Below, piece after piece: positions 25,853 through 35,386 of a stretch of DNA of 64,000 nt. This DNA is from JAUXFS01 sp963772635. Its GTDB lineage: Bacteria > Pseudomonadota > Alphaproteobacteria > Rhodospirillales > Defluviicoccaceae. Every line of letters starts with the position of its first letter. Positions within the stretch are counted from its first letter, which is position 1. The DNA is taken from NCBI GenBank assembly GCA_963772635.1, contig CAVYYK010000026.1, positions 1 through 64,000 of the forward strand, given 5' to 3'. The position numbers and the translations under genes were made by a program. The notes below the pieces were generated by a model. It was not told where the DNA came from. It did not search any database and saw only the letters and a program-made list of their open reading frames with translations.

Positions 25853-26275
25853 ATGAGCGAGAAATCTACTATTACTGAAATGCTCGAGCTGACGACGGAG
25901 ATTGTCGCCGCTCACGTCGGGAACAATCCCATCCCTGCGTCCGAGCTGCCGAGTTTGATTCAGGACGTTTACCGGACCCTGGTTTCTGTCGGCACCACTC
26001 CAACGACGCCCGAAAGGCCGAAGCCCGCCGTACCGCCGAAAAAATCGGTGTTTCCGGACTATATTGTTTGCCTCGAGGATGGCAAGAAGCTCAAGATGCT
26101 CAAGCGGCACCTTAAGACTTCGTACAATATGACCCCGGAAGAGTACCGCGAACGCTGGGGTCTCGGGCCGGACTATCCAATGGTTGCGCCGAACTATGCA
26201 AAGCACCGCAGCAATCTGGCCAAGGAGATCGGCCTCGGCACCACGCGTCGCAATCCGCGTCGGCGGCGGGTATAG
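25853..26275 (+). CDS. MucR/Ros-family transcriptional regulator
   Basis: 140-residue regulator typical of alphaproteobacteria. The C-terminal zinc-finger region includes DYIVCLEDGKKLKMLKRHL, in which C and H belong to the C2H2-like site, followed by TSYNMTPEEYRERWGLGPDY, an almost invariant Ros/MucR segment, and a basic tail (TTRRNPRRRRV). N-terminal helices (TITEMLELTTEIVAAHVGN) mediate multimerisation. MucR proteins act as H-NS-like global regulators of envelope, motility and cell cycle genes. The start is supported by GGGAAAGAAATTCGA upstream. fur follows 84 bases later; a GC-rich inverted repeat in that gap (around 26264-26292) might end transcription, but has no T-run. Confidence 0.95.
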   Translation: MSEKSTITEMLELTTEIVAAHVGNNPIPASELPSLIQDVYRTLVSVGTTPTTPERPKPAVPPKKSVFPDYIVCLEDGKKLKMLKRHLKTSYNMTPEEYRERWGLGPDYPMVAPNYAKHRSNLAKEIGLGTTRRNPRRRRV

Positions 26276-26359
26276 CGCCGTCGCCGCCGGTAGGCTGGCG
26301 GCGGTGCGCCGGCCAGGATTGAGGCGACGGCCCGGTTTGTCGGGCTCCAGGGAGGAGCA

Positions 26360-26791
26360 ATGGCACCACTATCGCGCATAGAACATCTGTGTATGGAGAA
26401 GGGCATGAAGATGACCGGCCAACGCCGGATCATCGCCCGTGTTCTCTCCGAAGCCACCGACCATCCGGACGTGGAGGAGGTTTACCGCCGTGCGGTCCAG
26501 CTGGACCCGCGGATCAGTATCGCTACCGTCTATCGTACGGTTCGTCTGTTCGAGGAGGCCAGCATTCTGGAACGGCGGGACTTCGGTGACGGTCGGTCCC
26601 GTTACGAAGAGGCCGGTGAGGAACACCATGACCACCTGATCGATGTCCAATCCGGCAAGGTCATCGAGTTCCGGAGCCAGGAGATCGAGGCCCTGCAGCG
26701 AACGGTGGCGGAACAGCACGGCTACAAGCTGGTCGGGCATCGCCTCGAGCTGTTCGGAGTAAAGCAGGAAACGGGCAAAGGGCGAAAATGA
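26360..26791 (+). CDS. fur: Fur-family metal-responsive regulator
   Basis: 143-residue Fur protein. The winged helix includes MKMTGQRRIIARVLSEA, ISIATVYRTVRLFEEA and ILERRDFGDGRSRYEE. The metal-binding histidines are in EEHHDHLIDVQSGKVIEF and the hinge in EIEALQRTVAEQHGYKLVGH. In alphaproteobacteria this group includes Fur/Mur, which senses iron or manganese; the choice cannot be settled from sequence alone. It lacks the C-terminal CxxC pairs of zinc-structured Fur. GGGAGGAGC lies just before ATG 26360. A second Fur-family protein, Irr, is encoded at 46385, so iron control is shared between two regulators. Confidence 0.93.
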   Translation: MAPLSRIEHLCMEKGMKMTGQRRIIARVLSEATDHPDVEEVYRRAVQLDPRISIATVYRTVRLFEEASILERRDFGDGRSRYEEAGEEHHDHLIDVQSGKVIEFRSQEIEALQRTVAEQHGYKLVGHRLELFGVKQETGKGRK

Positions 26792-26925
26792 CTTCGAGGA
26801 TTGGCCGATGCCCGCTGTCTTGACTCCCCGGGCACCTTGGGGCAGCCTGCGGTCATTGTCGGGCGGCGTTTGATGATGGAAATTCGCTAAGCACATGTCC
26901 GACGGCCGTTGCGGCCGCACCGGCT

Positions 26926-28289
26926 TTGTTTGATGTTAGCGTTCCGGCCTTGACGAAGAACCTTTTTATCAAATCCTACGGTTGCCAGATGAACGTTTAC
27001 GACTCCGCCCGGATGGCGGACGTGCTGGCGCCGCTCGGCTATGCGCCGGTGAATGGCGCGGACGGCGCCGACATGATCATTCTCAACACCTGTCACATCC
27101 GCGAGAAAGCGGCGGAGAAGGTCTATTCCGAGCTGGGTCGACTGAAGGGTTTGAAGGATCGCCCCGCCGCCGAGGGCGGTCCCGTGATCATCGCCGTCGC
27201 CGGTTGTGTCGCCCAGGCCGAGGGCGCGGAGATCCTGCGAAGGGCACCGTACGTCGACATCGTTCTCGGGCCGCAGACCTATCACCGTCTACCCGAGATG
27301 GTCGCCCGGGCGGGCCGGGCCGGCGGCGCGGTGCTCGATACCGAGTTCCCGTCGGAGCCGAAGTTCGACGGCTTGCCGGATGCGACCGCCGGCAAGGGCC
27401 GCAGTGCGTTCCTCACCGTGCAGGAGGGTTGCGACAAGTTCTGCACCTTCTGCGTCGTTCCCTACACTCGCGGCGCCGAGTATTCCCGGCCGGTCGCCGA
27501 CATCTTGGCGGAAGCGCGTCGCTATGCCGTCGCCGGCGTTCGCGAGATCACCCTGCTCGGCCAGAACGTCAATTGTTACCATGGCGAGGGGCCGCGGCGC
27601 GGGGAATGGGGTCTCGGCCGTCTGATCGTCGAAATCGCCGAAATCGAGGGCGTCGAGAGAATTCGCTACACGACCTCCTATCCCGCCGACATGGATGAGT
27701 CATTGATCGCCGCTCACCGGGACGTTCCCGCGCTGATGCCGTTTCTTCATCTGCCGGTGCAGTCGGGCTCGGACAGGGTGTTGGCGGCGATGAACCGCCG
27801 GCACGGCGGTGCCGACTATCGTCGGCTTGTCGACAAGCTGAGGAAGGCTCGGTCCGACCTGGCGCTGAGCTCCGACTTCATCGTCGGCTATCCCGGTGAA
27901 ACCGACGCCGATTTTCGGCAGACCCTCGCGTTGGTCGAGGATGTCGGATTCACCCAGGCCTACTCGTTCAAGTATAGCCCGCGTCCCGGGACCCCCGCGT
28001 CCCTGGAGCCGCAAGTAGACGACAAGACCAAGAGCGATCGGTTGGCCGCGCTACAGGAGTTGCTCGACAGCCAGCAACGGGCCTTCAACGAGGGCTGCGT
28101 CGGCCGAGTGATGGGCGTGCTGTTCGATCACCGGGGACGAGCCCCGGGGCAACTGGTCGGTCGTAGCCCCTATATGCAGCCCGTTCACGCCCAGGTTTCA
28201 GAATCGCTTCTCGGAACCATCCAGCCTCTGCGGATCACCGGTGGCTTCGCCAACAGCCTCGCAGGCGCCTTGACGGGGAGTGCCACGGT

Positions 28290-28293
<4 letters not shown>
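26926..28293 (+). CDS. miaB: tRNA-2-methylthio-N6-isopentenyladenosine methylthiotransferase MiaB
   Basis: Radical-SAM enzyme that adds the 2-methylthio group to i6A37 of tRNA. The N-terminal UPF0004 domain has the three auxiliary-cluster cysteines in SYGCQMN, LNTCHIREKA and AGCVAQAEG. The radical-SAM motif is GCDKFCTFCVVPYTRG (CxxxCxxC). A TRAM domain closes the protein (GVLFDHRGRAPGQLVGRSPY). No ATG fits: TTG 26926 gives 455 residues, while TTG 26950 (LTKNLFIKSYGCQMN) matches the usual family N-terminus and may be the true start. The stop overlaps the TTG start of phoH. First gene of the miaB-phoH-ybeY-corC-lnt chain. Confidence 0.95.
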
Positions 28294-29307
<1,014 letters not shown>

Positions 29308-29324
<17 letters not shown>

Positions 29325-29823
29325 TATCGACGTGCTTGCCGAGTCCCCGGCATGGAAGGAAGGGTTTCCGACGGCGGAGAACGTGTGCCGGCGCGCCGCC
29401 GTCGCCGCCTTCGATTTGGGATGTCACGGGGCCGGTCACGCCGAGGTCAGCTTGTTGCTCTCCAGCGACGCCCACGTTCGGCAGCTCAACCGTGAATTTC
29501 GCGGGGAGGACCGGGCGACCAACGTGCTTTCTTTTCCCAACCACACCGCCTCCGAGGTGGCGGCGCCGTGGCCACCGAACAGGCCGTTGCTTTTGGGCGA
29601 CATCGTCGTTGCCTACGAGACGGTCGCGGCCGAAGCCGCCGTCGAACGCAAGGACTTCTCTCACCACTTAGGTCATCTTGTGGTTCATGGTATGCTCCAC
29701 CTTCTTGGATACGACCATCGTACCGAGGCCGAGGCGGATGAAATGGAACGGCTGGAAACCCGGATCCTGGCGACGCTTGGCGTTCCAAACCCTTATCCGC
29801 TGGAGGATGACCGACCGCGATGA
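29308..29823 (+). CDS. ybeY: Endoribonuclease YbeY
   Basis: 171-residue metallo-endoribonuclease involved in 16S rRNA 3' maturation and ribosome quality control. The zinc motif is HLVVHGMLHLLGYDHRTEAE, i.e. H-G-x-L-H-L-x-G-Y-D-H. Upstream it has LLLSSDAHVRQLNREFRGED and TNVLSFP, typical of the family. ATG 29308 (MSERLDIDVLAESPAW) was chosen because the family begins with this DIDVL strand; ATG 29284 would add eight residues. It overlaps phoH by 17 bases, and its stop overlaps the corC start. Confidence 0.95.
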
Positions 29824-30806
29824 ACGATCCGACTTCGGAAAACGTGACCGACGGTCCGAGTAGCATTGGTCCGGCGCGCATCGCCGGCCCACCACCCACT
29901 TCGGGCGTCTGGCAGAGGATGCGGGGGCTATTGCGCAATTTTCCCTGGTCGCGCAACGGCGAAGGATCGACTCGCGATACGCTCCACGAACTGATGGGGG
30001 AACGTGACCAGGCCGAGATCCCCCTCGACGACGACGAACGCAACCTGTTGGCCAACATCCTCAATCTGCGAGACCGGTCGGCGGAAGACGTAATGGTTCC
30101 CCGTGCCGATATCGTCGCCGTCGAAAGTCGGGTGACCCTGTCCGAAGTCATCGAGGTGATGACCCAGAAAGGGCACTCCCGTTTGCCGGTGTATCGGGAG
30201 ACTTTGGACGACGCCATCGGCATGGTCCACATCAAGGACGTGCTCGCGTGGCGGGGAGAGGACTCGGAGTTCCGGCTGTCGAAGATATTGCGGCGTGTCC
30301 TGTTCGTCGCGCCGTCGATGGAAGTTCTGGAGCTGTTGCTCGAGATGCGGGCCAAACGATCGCACATGGCCCTGGTGGTCGACGAATTCGGCGGCGTCGA
30401 CGGATTGCTTACCATCGAGGACGTGGTCGAGGAGATCGTCGGCGAAATCGAGGACGAACACGACGACGACTCGGAACCCAACCTCGTGCTCAGGGCCGAC
30501 GGAACAATCGACGCCGACGCCCGAGCCCCCGTCGAGGTGCTGGAGGAAAAGTTCGGCCGCACGCTCACCGATGAGGAACTGGAGGACATCGATACGCTCG
30601 GTGGTCTGGTCGTATCGCTGGCGGGCCGCGTGCCGATCCGCGGCGAGTTGATTGCCCACCCGTCGGGCGTCGAGTTCGAGGTCCTCGAGGCCGACCCGCG
30701 CCGGATCAGGAGACTGCGATTTCGTGGCCCCAACGTCGCGGAGGCGGCCGAGGCTCACGAAGCATCGGCAATCAATACCAACACCAACACCAACACCAAC
30801 GGATGA
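29820..30806 (+). CDS. corC: CorC-family CBS-domain protein
   Basis: 328-residue soluble protein without the DUF21 membrane domain. A pair of CBS domains (RSAEDVMVPRADIVAVESRV, then HSRLPVYRETLDDAIGMVHI, and SHMALVVDEFGGVDGLLTIE) precedes a CorC_HlyC transporter-associated domain (LEDIDTLGGLVVSLAGRVPI). CorC proteins bind adenine nucleotides and influence magnesium/cobalt handling; in this operon position they accompany Lnt. The C-terminal end is an Asn-Thr repeat encoded by a hexanucleotide microsatellite (30774-30800) that runs into the overlapping lnt start. Length changes of six bases there would not disturb lnt. Confidence 0.93.
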   Translation: MNDPTSENVTDGPSSIGPARIAGPPPTSGVWQRMRGLLRNFPWSRNGEGSTRDTLHELMGERDQAEIPLDDDERNLLANILNLRDRSAEDVMVPRADIVAVESRVTLSEVIEVMTQKGHSRLPVYRETLDDAIGMVHIKDVLAWRGEDSEFRLSKILRRVLFVAPSMEVLELLLEMRAKRSHMALVVDEFGGVDGLLTIEDVVEEIVGEIEDEHDDDSEPNLVLRADGTIDADARAPVEVLEEKFGRTLTDEELEDIDTLGGLVVSLAGRVPIRGELIAHPSGVEFEVLEADPRRIRRLRFRGPNVAEAAEAHEASAINTNTNTNTNG

Positions 30807-32407
30807 AGGACAACACTTCCGCGGTCGCGGCGGCCGGTCGCGGCGTCGCCACCCCTGTCGGCATCATCGATCGGCTTTACGCGGCGACGGTTGCCGCATC
30901 GGGCTGGCGTCGGATCGTCCTCGCTTTGCTGCTCGGGGCGTTGGCTGTGGGCGCTTTGCCACCGCTCTATTTTTGGCCGGCGTTGATTCCCGCGTTCGCG
31001 GGGCTGTTGTGGATGATCGAGGGTCGAAAGGGATGGCGTTCGGCGTTCGTCACCGGTTGGCTGTTCGGGTTGGGCTATTTCACCGCGGGGCTTTACTGGA
31101 TCGCCAACGCGCTCCTGACAAAACCGGAGCAGTTCGGATGGTTGGCGCCCTTCGCTGTGCTCGGTCTCGCCGCGTCGCAGGCGCTTTTTCCGGGGTTGGC
31201 TGCGGCCCTAACCCGTATCTCCGGTGCCAGGGGGACGGGTCGCGTCCTCGTTTTTGCGGGGGTGTGGACGGGCTGCGAGTGGATGCGAAGCTGGGCGTTC
31301 AGCGGTTTTCCATGGAATTTGATCGGCAGCGTGTGGACGGCCTCCGACGGCATGATCCAGGTCACTGCGGTCGTCGGGACTTACGGGTTGGGGCTGGTTA
31401 CCGTCGCGGCGGCGGCGATGCCGGCGGCGCTCGCGGGCGATGGAGCGCGACGAAGGCGCTCGTGGGCAGCGGTGGCGTGTGGTTTTGCCGCCCTGCTCGC
31501 CATCTGGGTTGGGGGGCTTGTGCGTCTGCAGGCGGCGGGAGAAGCCGAGGCGGTGGCCGGGGTTCGACTACGCCTTGTCCAGCCGGCCATTCCCCAAAAC
31601 CTCAAATGGAAACCCGAGCTTCTGGATCGGAATCTGGCGCTTCAAATGCGAATGGGCATCGGCCCGGCCGACGAGGCGCCGACCCACATCATCTGGGGCG
31701 AAACCGCGGCGCCGTTGTTCCTCGAAGAGGATGCCGAAAGGCGCGCGGTGATCGGCGAGTTCACGCCGCCGGGAGGGCTCACTATTACCGGCACGCTGCG
31801 CCGGACGCCGCCGGGCGTCCCGTTCCGCGTGTGGAACAGCCTTCAAGCCGTCGACGGCAAGGGCGATATCGTCGCCACCTACGACAAGTCCCACCTGGTG
31901 CCGTTCGGTGAATACGTGCCGTTCCGGAGCGTGCTGAATTTCGCCAAGGTCACCTCTGGCACGACGGATTTCTCCAGCGGTTCGGGAACGACGACGCTGC
32001 GCTTACCGGGGCTGCCGCCGGTCAGCCCGCTCATCTGTTACGAGATCATCTTTCCCGGTCACGTCGTCGACCGGCAGGACCGGCCACAATGGCTGCTCAA
32101 CCTCACCAACGACGCCTGGTATGGCCGATCGTCCGGACCGTACCAGCATTTCGCCGCCTCCCGGCTTCGGGCCGTCGAGGAGGGCTTGCCGCTGGTGCGG
32201 GCAGCAAACAACGGCATTTCGGCGATTGTGGATCCTTACGGCCGCGTCGTCGCACAACTGGGGCTTGATGAACAAGGCGTCGTCGACGGTCCGCTTCCCC
32301 GGCCCCTCGTCAAGCCCACGGTATACGCGCGAACGGGGAACTGGCTGGTACTTATGGTAGCAGTTGCGGCGATAGGCATGGGATTGTTGATTTCGCGCTC
32401 TGAGTAA
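30803..32407 (+). CDS. lnt: Apolipoprotein N-acyltransferase Lnt
   Basis: 534-residue inner-membrane enzyme that adds the third acyl chain to lipoproteins in the periplasm. Six or seven N-terminal helices are followed by a nitrilase-like domain. The catalytic triad can be placed: E300 in IIWGETAAP, K362 in TYDKSHLVPFGEYVP and C412 in PLICYEIIFP. LTNDAWYGRSSGPYQHFAAS and RAANNGISAIVDPYGR are conserved substrate-loop segments. The start ATG overlaps the corC stop. It ends the envelope part of the operon. A short CCCC/GGGG hairpin follows the stop at about 32409-32420, but lacks a clear T-run. Confidence 0.97.
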   Translation: MKDNTSAVAAAGRGVATPVGIIDRLYAATVAASGWRRIVLALLLGALAVGALPPLYFWPALIPAFAGLLWMIEGRKGWRSAFVTGWLFGLGYFTAGLYWIANALLTKPEQFGWLAPFAVLGLAASQALFPGLAAALTRISGARGTGRVLVFAGVWTGCEWMRSWAFSGFPWNLIGSVWTASDGMIQVTAVVGTYGLGLVTVAAAAMPAALAGDGARRRRSWAAVACGFAALLAIWVGGLVRLQAAGEAEAVAGVRLRLVQPAIPQNLKWKPELLDRNLALQMRMGIGPADEAPTHIIWGETAAPLFLEEDAERRAVIGEFTPPGGLTITGTLRRTPPGVPFRVWNSLQAVDGKGDIVATYDKSHLVPFGEYVPFRSVLNFAKVTSGTTDFSSGSGTTTLRLPGLPPVSPLICYEIIFPGHVVDRQDRPQWLLNLTNDAWYGRSSGPYQHFAASRLRAVEEGLPLVRAANNGISAIVDPYGRVVAQLGLDEQGVVDGPLPRPLVKPTVYARTGNWLVLMVAVAAIGMGLLISRSE

Positions 32408-32450
32408 CCCCTATTTGGGGAATAAATTTGGGAAAAACGTATTATACGGG

Positions 32451-32488
32451 AACAATTGTTGCGAAAACGATCAGAGTTTGCATATTAT
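32451..32488 (+). promoter_or_regulatory. Promoter with overlapping palindrome before the HTH gene
   Basis: AACAATTGTT at 32451-32460 is a perfect 10-base palindrome. It overlaps TTGCGA (32459-32464), an acceptable -35, and TATTAT (32483-32488) follows with an 18-base spacer. The expected transcript would start near 32495, about 105 bases before the HTH gene. The layout suggests repression by a dimeric regulator, possibly the HTH protein itself. Confidence 0.45.
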
Positions 32489-32600
32489 GGCGGGATACAG
32501 ACGGTTTGGCGAGTTTTTGAATAGGGCAGTGACTCCGCATCGCAGTGATGAAACCAGCTGACTGAGCGGATTCCCAGGGCAAGAAGGCGCAAAGAAGAAA

Positions 32601-33095
32601 ATGGCTGAGGAACAGACTACCGGGAGACGAAAGGGGAGGACAACTTCCCGTGGTGATGTCGAACGGCTGCCCCCGGGCACCCCCAATCCGGTCGACATTC
32701 ACGTGGGAAGCCGTGTCAGGCTGCGGCGCACGCTGCTGGGTTTGAGCCAGGAAAAGCTGGGCGAGGCCGTAGGGCTGACGTTCCAGCAGATTCAGAAGTA
32801 CGAAAGAGGCGCCAATCGAATCGGCGCTTCTCGTTTGTTCGAGTTCAGCCGGATCCTTGATGTTCCTGTTTCGTTTTTCTTTGACGATATGTCCGAACGC
32901 CTCAAATCCCACGAAGGACACCTCGGCTGGGGATTGGCGGATCAGCCGCAATCGGCGTTGGAGCCCGATCCCCTGACCCGGCGTGAAACTCTAGAGTTGG
33001 TGCGAGCCTACTACCGGATTTCGGATCCGCAGGTTCGCAAGCGGCTTTTCGAACTGGCGAAGTCGCTGGGCAGCGCGGAGGAAAGCAGCCCGTAG
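32601..33095 (+). CDS. XRE-family regulator upstream of metK
   Basis: 164-residue Cro/CI-type regulator. The HTH is VGSRVRLRRTLLGLSQEKLG, then VGLTFQQIQKYERGANRIGA, then SRLFEFSRILDVPVSFFFDD; this VPVSFFF ending is characteristic of a group found widely in alphaproteobacteria. The C-terminal half (ETLELVRAYYRISDPQVRKR) is a short helical tail. Many Rhodospirillales carry a homologue just upstream of metK, suggesting a role in methionine/SAM control, though this is inference. ATG 32601 follows GCAAAGAAGAAA. metK begins 193 bases downstream, after two hairpins. Confidence 0.85.
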   Translation: MAEEQTTGRRKGRTTSRGDVERLPPGTPNPVDIHVGSRVRLRRTLLGLSQEKLGEAVGLTFQQIQKYERGANRIGASRLFEFSRILDVPVSFFFDDMSERLKSHEGHLGWGLADQPQSALEPDPLTRRETLELVRAYYRISDPQVRKRLFELAKSLGSAEESSP

Positions 33096-33149
33096 TTCGT
33101 TACCTTCGGCTGCGGCAAGCGAGCCTCCATATCTGATTTCTTGACCTCG

Positions 33150-33196
33150 CTGGCAATCCTTGCCAGAACACCGGCCAGGTCCGGTCAGGACCGGCC
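33150..33196 (+). promoter_or_regulatory. Two hairpins in the metK leader
   Basis: CTGGCAA and TTGCCAG (33150-33166) form a perfect 7-bp stem with a 3-base loop. A second stem (33173-33196) pairs GGCC-A-GGTCC with GGACC-GGCC. Neither is followed by a T-run. They sit 95-140 bases before the metK start. No known SAM riboswitch class was recognised in them; an RNA-level control is only a possibility. Confidence 0.35.
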
Positions 33197-33288
33197 TGCC
33201 GGGGTTGCCCGCTCGTTTCGACGGCGAGCGAGAGCGTCGCAAGTTCACTCTGGTCCATTTCAAGCCGCTTGAGATCGGGAGGTCTGCC

Positions 33289-34464
33289 GTGTGGAAGAGC
33301 GATTACGTATTCACTAGCGAATCTGTTTCGGAGGGACACCCCGACAAGGTGTGCGACCGGATCTCGGATGCCATCGTCGACGCCTTCCTGACCGAACAAC
33401 CGGACTCACGGGTGGCAGTCGAGACGATGTGCACGACGAACTTCATCGTCCTCGCCGGCGAGGTGCGCGGGCCCGACACGATGACCCACGACCGCTACCG
33501 GGAGATCGCCCGCCAGGCGGTGCGGGACATCGGTTACGAGCAGCACGGGTTTCACTGGAAAGACGCCGAAGTCACCTCCCATATCCACACGCAATCGACC
33601 GATATCGCAATGGGTGTCGACGCTTCGGGAAACAAGGACGAGGGCGCCGGCGACCAGGGGATCATGTTCGGGTATGCCTGCCGCGAGACGGACGTGCTGA
33701 TGCCGGCGCCGATTTTTTATGCCCATGCCATGCTCAAATCGCTGGCCGAGGCCCGCCATTCGGGGGCGGAGCCGGGACTCGGCCCCGACGCCAAGAGCCA
33801 GGTGACCCTGCGCTATGTCGACGGCAAGCCCGTCGGTGCGACCGCCATCGTCGTGTCCACCCAGCACTCCGCTCAGCTTTCGGTCGACGATGTGCGCGAG
33901 ATCGCCCGCCCCCACGTGGTCAATGTCCTGCCGGAAGGTTGGATGTGCGACGAGGAGCATTTCTTCGTCAATCCGACCGGTCGCTTCGTCATCGGCGGCC
34001 CCGACGGTGACGCAGGTCTCACCGGCCGCAAGATCATCGTCGACACCTATGGCGGTGCGGCCCCCCACGGCGGCGGTGCCTTTTCCGGCAAGGACCCGAG
34101 CAAGGTCGACCGGTCGGCGGCCTATGCCGCCCGCTATCTCGCCAAGAACGTGGTCGCCGCCGGAATCGCCGAGCGCTGCACGATCCAGCTTGCCTACGCG
34201 ATCGGTGTTTCACGGCCACTCTCGGTCTACGTGGATACCCACGGCGCCGGCGAGGTCGACGAGGATCGGTTGTCGACGGTGTTGCAGGAGCTGATGGATC
34301 TCTCGCCACGGGGAATTCGCCAGCGTCTGGGGTTGAACAGGCCGATCTACGCGCGCACCGCGGCCTACGGGCACTTCGGCCGCCAGCCCGAGCCCGACGG
34401 GGGATTTTCGTGGGAGATCACCGACATGGTCGACGACCTGCGGTCCGCATTCGGGGTGCGGTGA
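33289..34464 (+). CDS. metK: S-adenosylmethionine synthetase
   Basis: 391-residue enzyme making SAM from methionine and ATP; essential for methylation, including the neighbouring TrmB. Conserved segments are FTSESVSEGHPDKVCDRISD (N-terminal, ATP-binding histidine), GAGDQGIMFGYA, the PTGRFVIGGPDGDAGLTGRK phosphate loop, and GGAFSGKDPSKVDRSAAYAA. GTG 33289 is supported by GGGAGG seven bases upstream and by the family start (WKSDYVFTSESVS); an upstream ATG would add unconserved residues. The trmB start overlaps the stop, so the two are translationally coupled. Confidence 0.97.
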   Translation: MWKSDYVFTSESVSEGHPDKVCDRISDAIVDAFLTEQPDSRVAVETMCTTNFIVLAGEVRGPDTMTHDRYREIARQAVRDIGYEQHGFHWKDAEVTSHIHTQSTDIAMGVDASGNKDEGAGDQGIMFGYACRETDVLMPAPIFYAHAMLKSLAEARHSGAEPGLGPDAKSQVTLRYVDGKPVGATAIVVSTQHSAQLSVDDVREIARPHVVNVLPEGWMCDEEHFFVNPTGRFVIGGPDGDAGLTGRKIIVDTYGGAAPHGGGAFSGKDPSKVDRSAAYAARYLAKNVVAAGIAERCTIQLAYAIGVSRPLSVYVDTHGAGEVDEDRLSTVLQELMDLSPRGIRQRLGLNRPIYARTAAYGHFGRQPEPDGGFSWEITDMVDDLRSAFGVR

Positions 34465-35231
34465 GCTCAGCCGAGGGTCCCTCGGGCCCGGGCGTTTCGC
34501 CCCGGTTCTACGGCCGGCGGCACGGGCGGAGGCTGCGCCCCGGACGCGACGCGCTGTTGACGACGCTGCTGCCGCGGCTACGCGTCGTTCTGCCGCCCGA
34601 GGGCTCGATCCTCGAGCCCCGCGCGCTGTTCGGCGAAGCTGTCGGCGATGTCTGGCTCGAGGTCGGGTTCGGCGCCGGCGAGCACTTGGCGACCCAGGCG
34701 GCAGCGCACCCGGACGTCGGGTTCATCGGTTGCGAGCCCTATGTCAACGGCGTCGCGTCGTTGCTCGCGCAAGTCGAGGAGCGGGAACTGGCTAACGTCC
34801 GCGTCTTCGACGACGACGCGCGCCTGTTGATGGCCGCCTTGCCCGAGGCCAGCATCGGCCGCCTGTTCATCCTGTTCTCCGATCCGTGGCCGAAGAAGCG
34901 GCACAGCGACCGGCGATTCATCGGTCCGGGGACGCGGGCAACCCTGTCCCGGGTGTTGAACGACGGCGGCGAGCTGTGCTTTGCCAGCGACCAGATGGAG
35001 TACGTGCGCTGGACTTTGGAGCATATCACCGCGGATCCGTCGTTCGCGTGGACCGCGCGGGGGCCTGCGGACTGGCGGCATCGGCCGGCCGACTGGTTCG
35101 AGACGCGCTACGAGACCAAGGCCCTGACCCGCGGCGCGCCCTGCAGCTATCTTCGTTTCCGTCGCCAGCCGCGGCCGGAAACCGCGAAAAACCCTTGTGC
35201 CACTGGGGGCAGCGACTATATACGGAGGTAG
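34461..35231 (+). CDS. trmB: tRNA (guanine-N7-)-methyltransferase TrmB
   Basis: 256-residue SAM-dependent methyltransferase for m7G46 of tRNA. The SAM-binding motif I is VWLEVGFGAGEHLATQA, followed by IGCEPYVNGVASLL. The catalytic region ILFSDPWPKKRHSDRRFI is diagnostic. The C-terminal end has WFETRYETKALTRGAP. GTG 34461 overlaps the metK TGA. The last 30 bases contain the likely rimP operon promoter, which may explain the extra C-terminal residues beyond the usual family end. Confidence 0.95.
   Translation: MSSAEGPSGPGVSPRFYGRRHGRRLRPGRDALLTTLLPRLRVVLPPEGSILEPRALFGEAVGDVWLEVGFGAGEHLATQAAAHPDVGFIGCEPYVNGVASLLAQVEERELANVRVFDDDARLLMAALPEASIGRLFILFSDPWPKKRHSDRRFIGPGTRATLSRVLNDGGELCFASDQMEYVRWTLEHITADPSFAWTARGPADWRHRPADWFETRYETKALTRGAPCSYLRFRRQPRPETAKNPCATGGSDYIRR
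35195..35222 (+). promoter_or_regulatory. Promoter for the rimP-nusA-infB operon
   Basis: TTGTGC (35195-35200) and TATATA (35217-35222) with a 16-base spacer lie inside the end of trmB. Transcription would start near 35229 and give a leader of about 158 bases before rimP, containing a terminator-like hairpin. Position and direction suit the nusA operon; activity is inferred. Confidence 0.5.
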
Positions 35232-35303
35232 TTCAGGCGCTCGGGTCGGTACCGATCAATCGATCCGGACTCGTTGGGCTCCACGATTGACGGGGTTTGA
35301 TGA

Positions 35304-35327
35304 GGTGGGCCAAAGGCCCGCCTTTTT
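35304..35327 (+). terminator. Terminator/attenuator hairpin in the rimP leader
   Basis: GGTGGGCC (35304-35311) pairs with GGCCCGCC (35315-35322, one G-U pair) around an AAA loop, followed directly by TTTTT. This is an intrinsic terminator by form. It ends about 60 bases before the rimP start, so it either stops metK-trmB transcripts or attenuates the nusA operon, whose products act on termination. Confidence 0.7.
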
Positions 35328-35386
35328 CGTTGGGGGTTGCCGGAAGCCCGGGCCGTCCCCAAGGATGCCGGGAAAGGGTTGTTGAT

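Noticed and set aside
33096..33288. Known SAM riboswitch ahead of metK
   Set aside because: Two hairpins exist, but no conserved core of any SAM riboswitch class could be recognised by eye.
35218..35290. tRNA gene upstream of rimP, as in enterobacteria
   Set aside because: No cloverleaf, T-loop (GTTCRANNC) or acceptor pairing could be drawn; no tRNA seen anywhere in the window.
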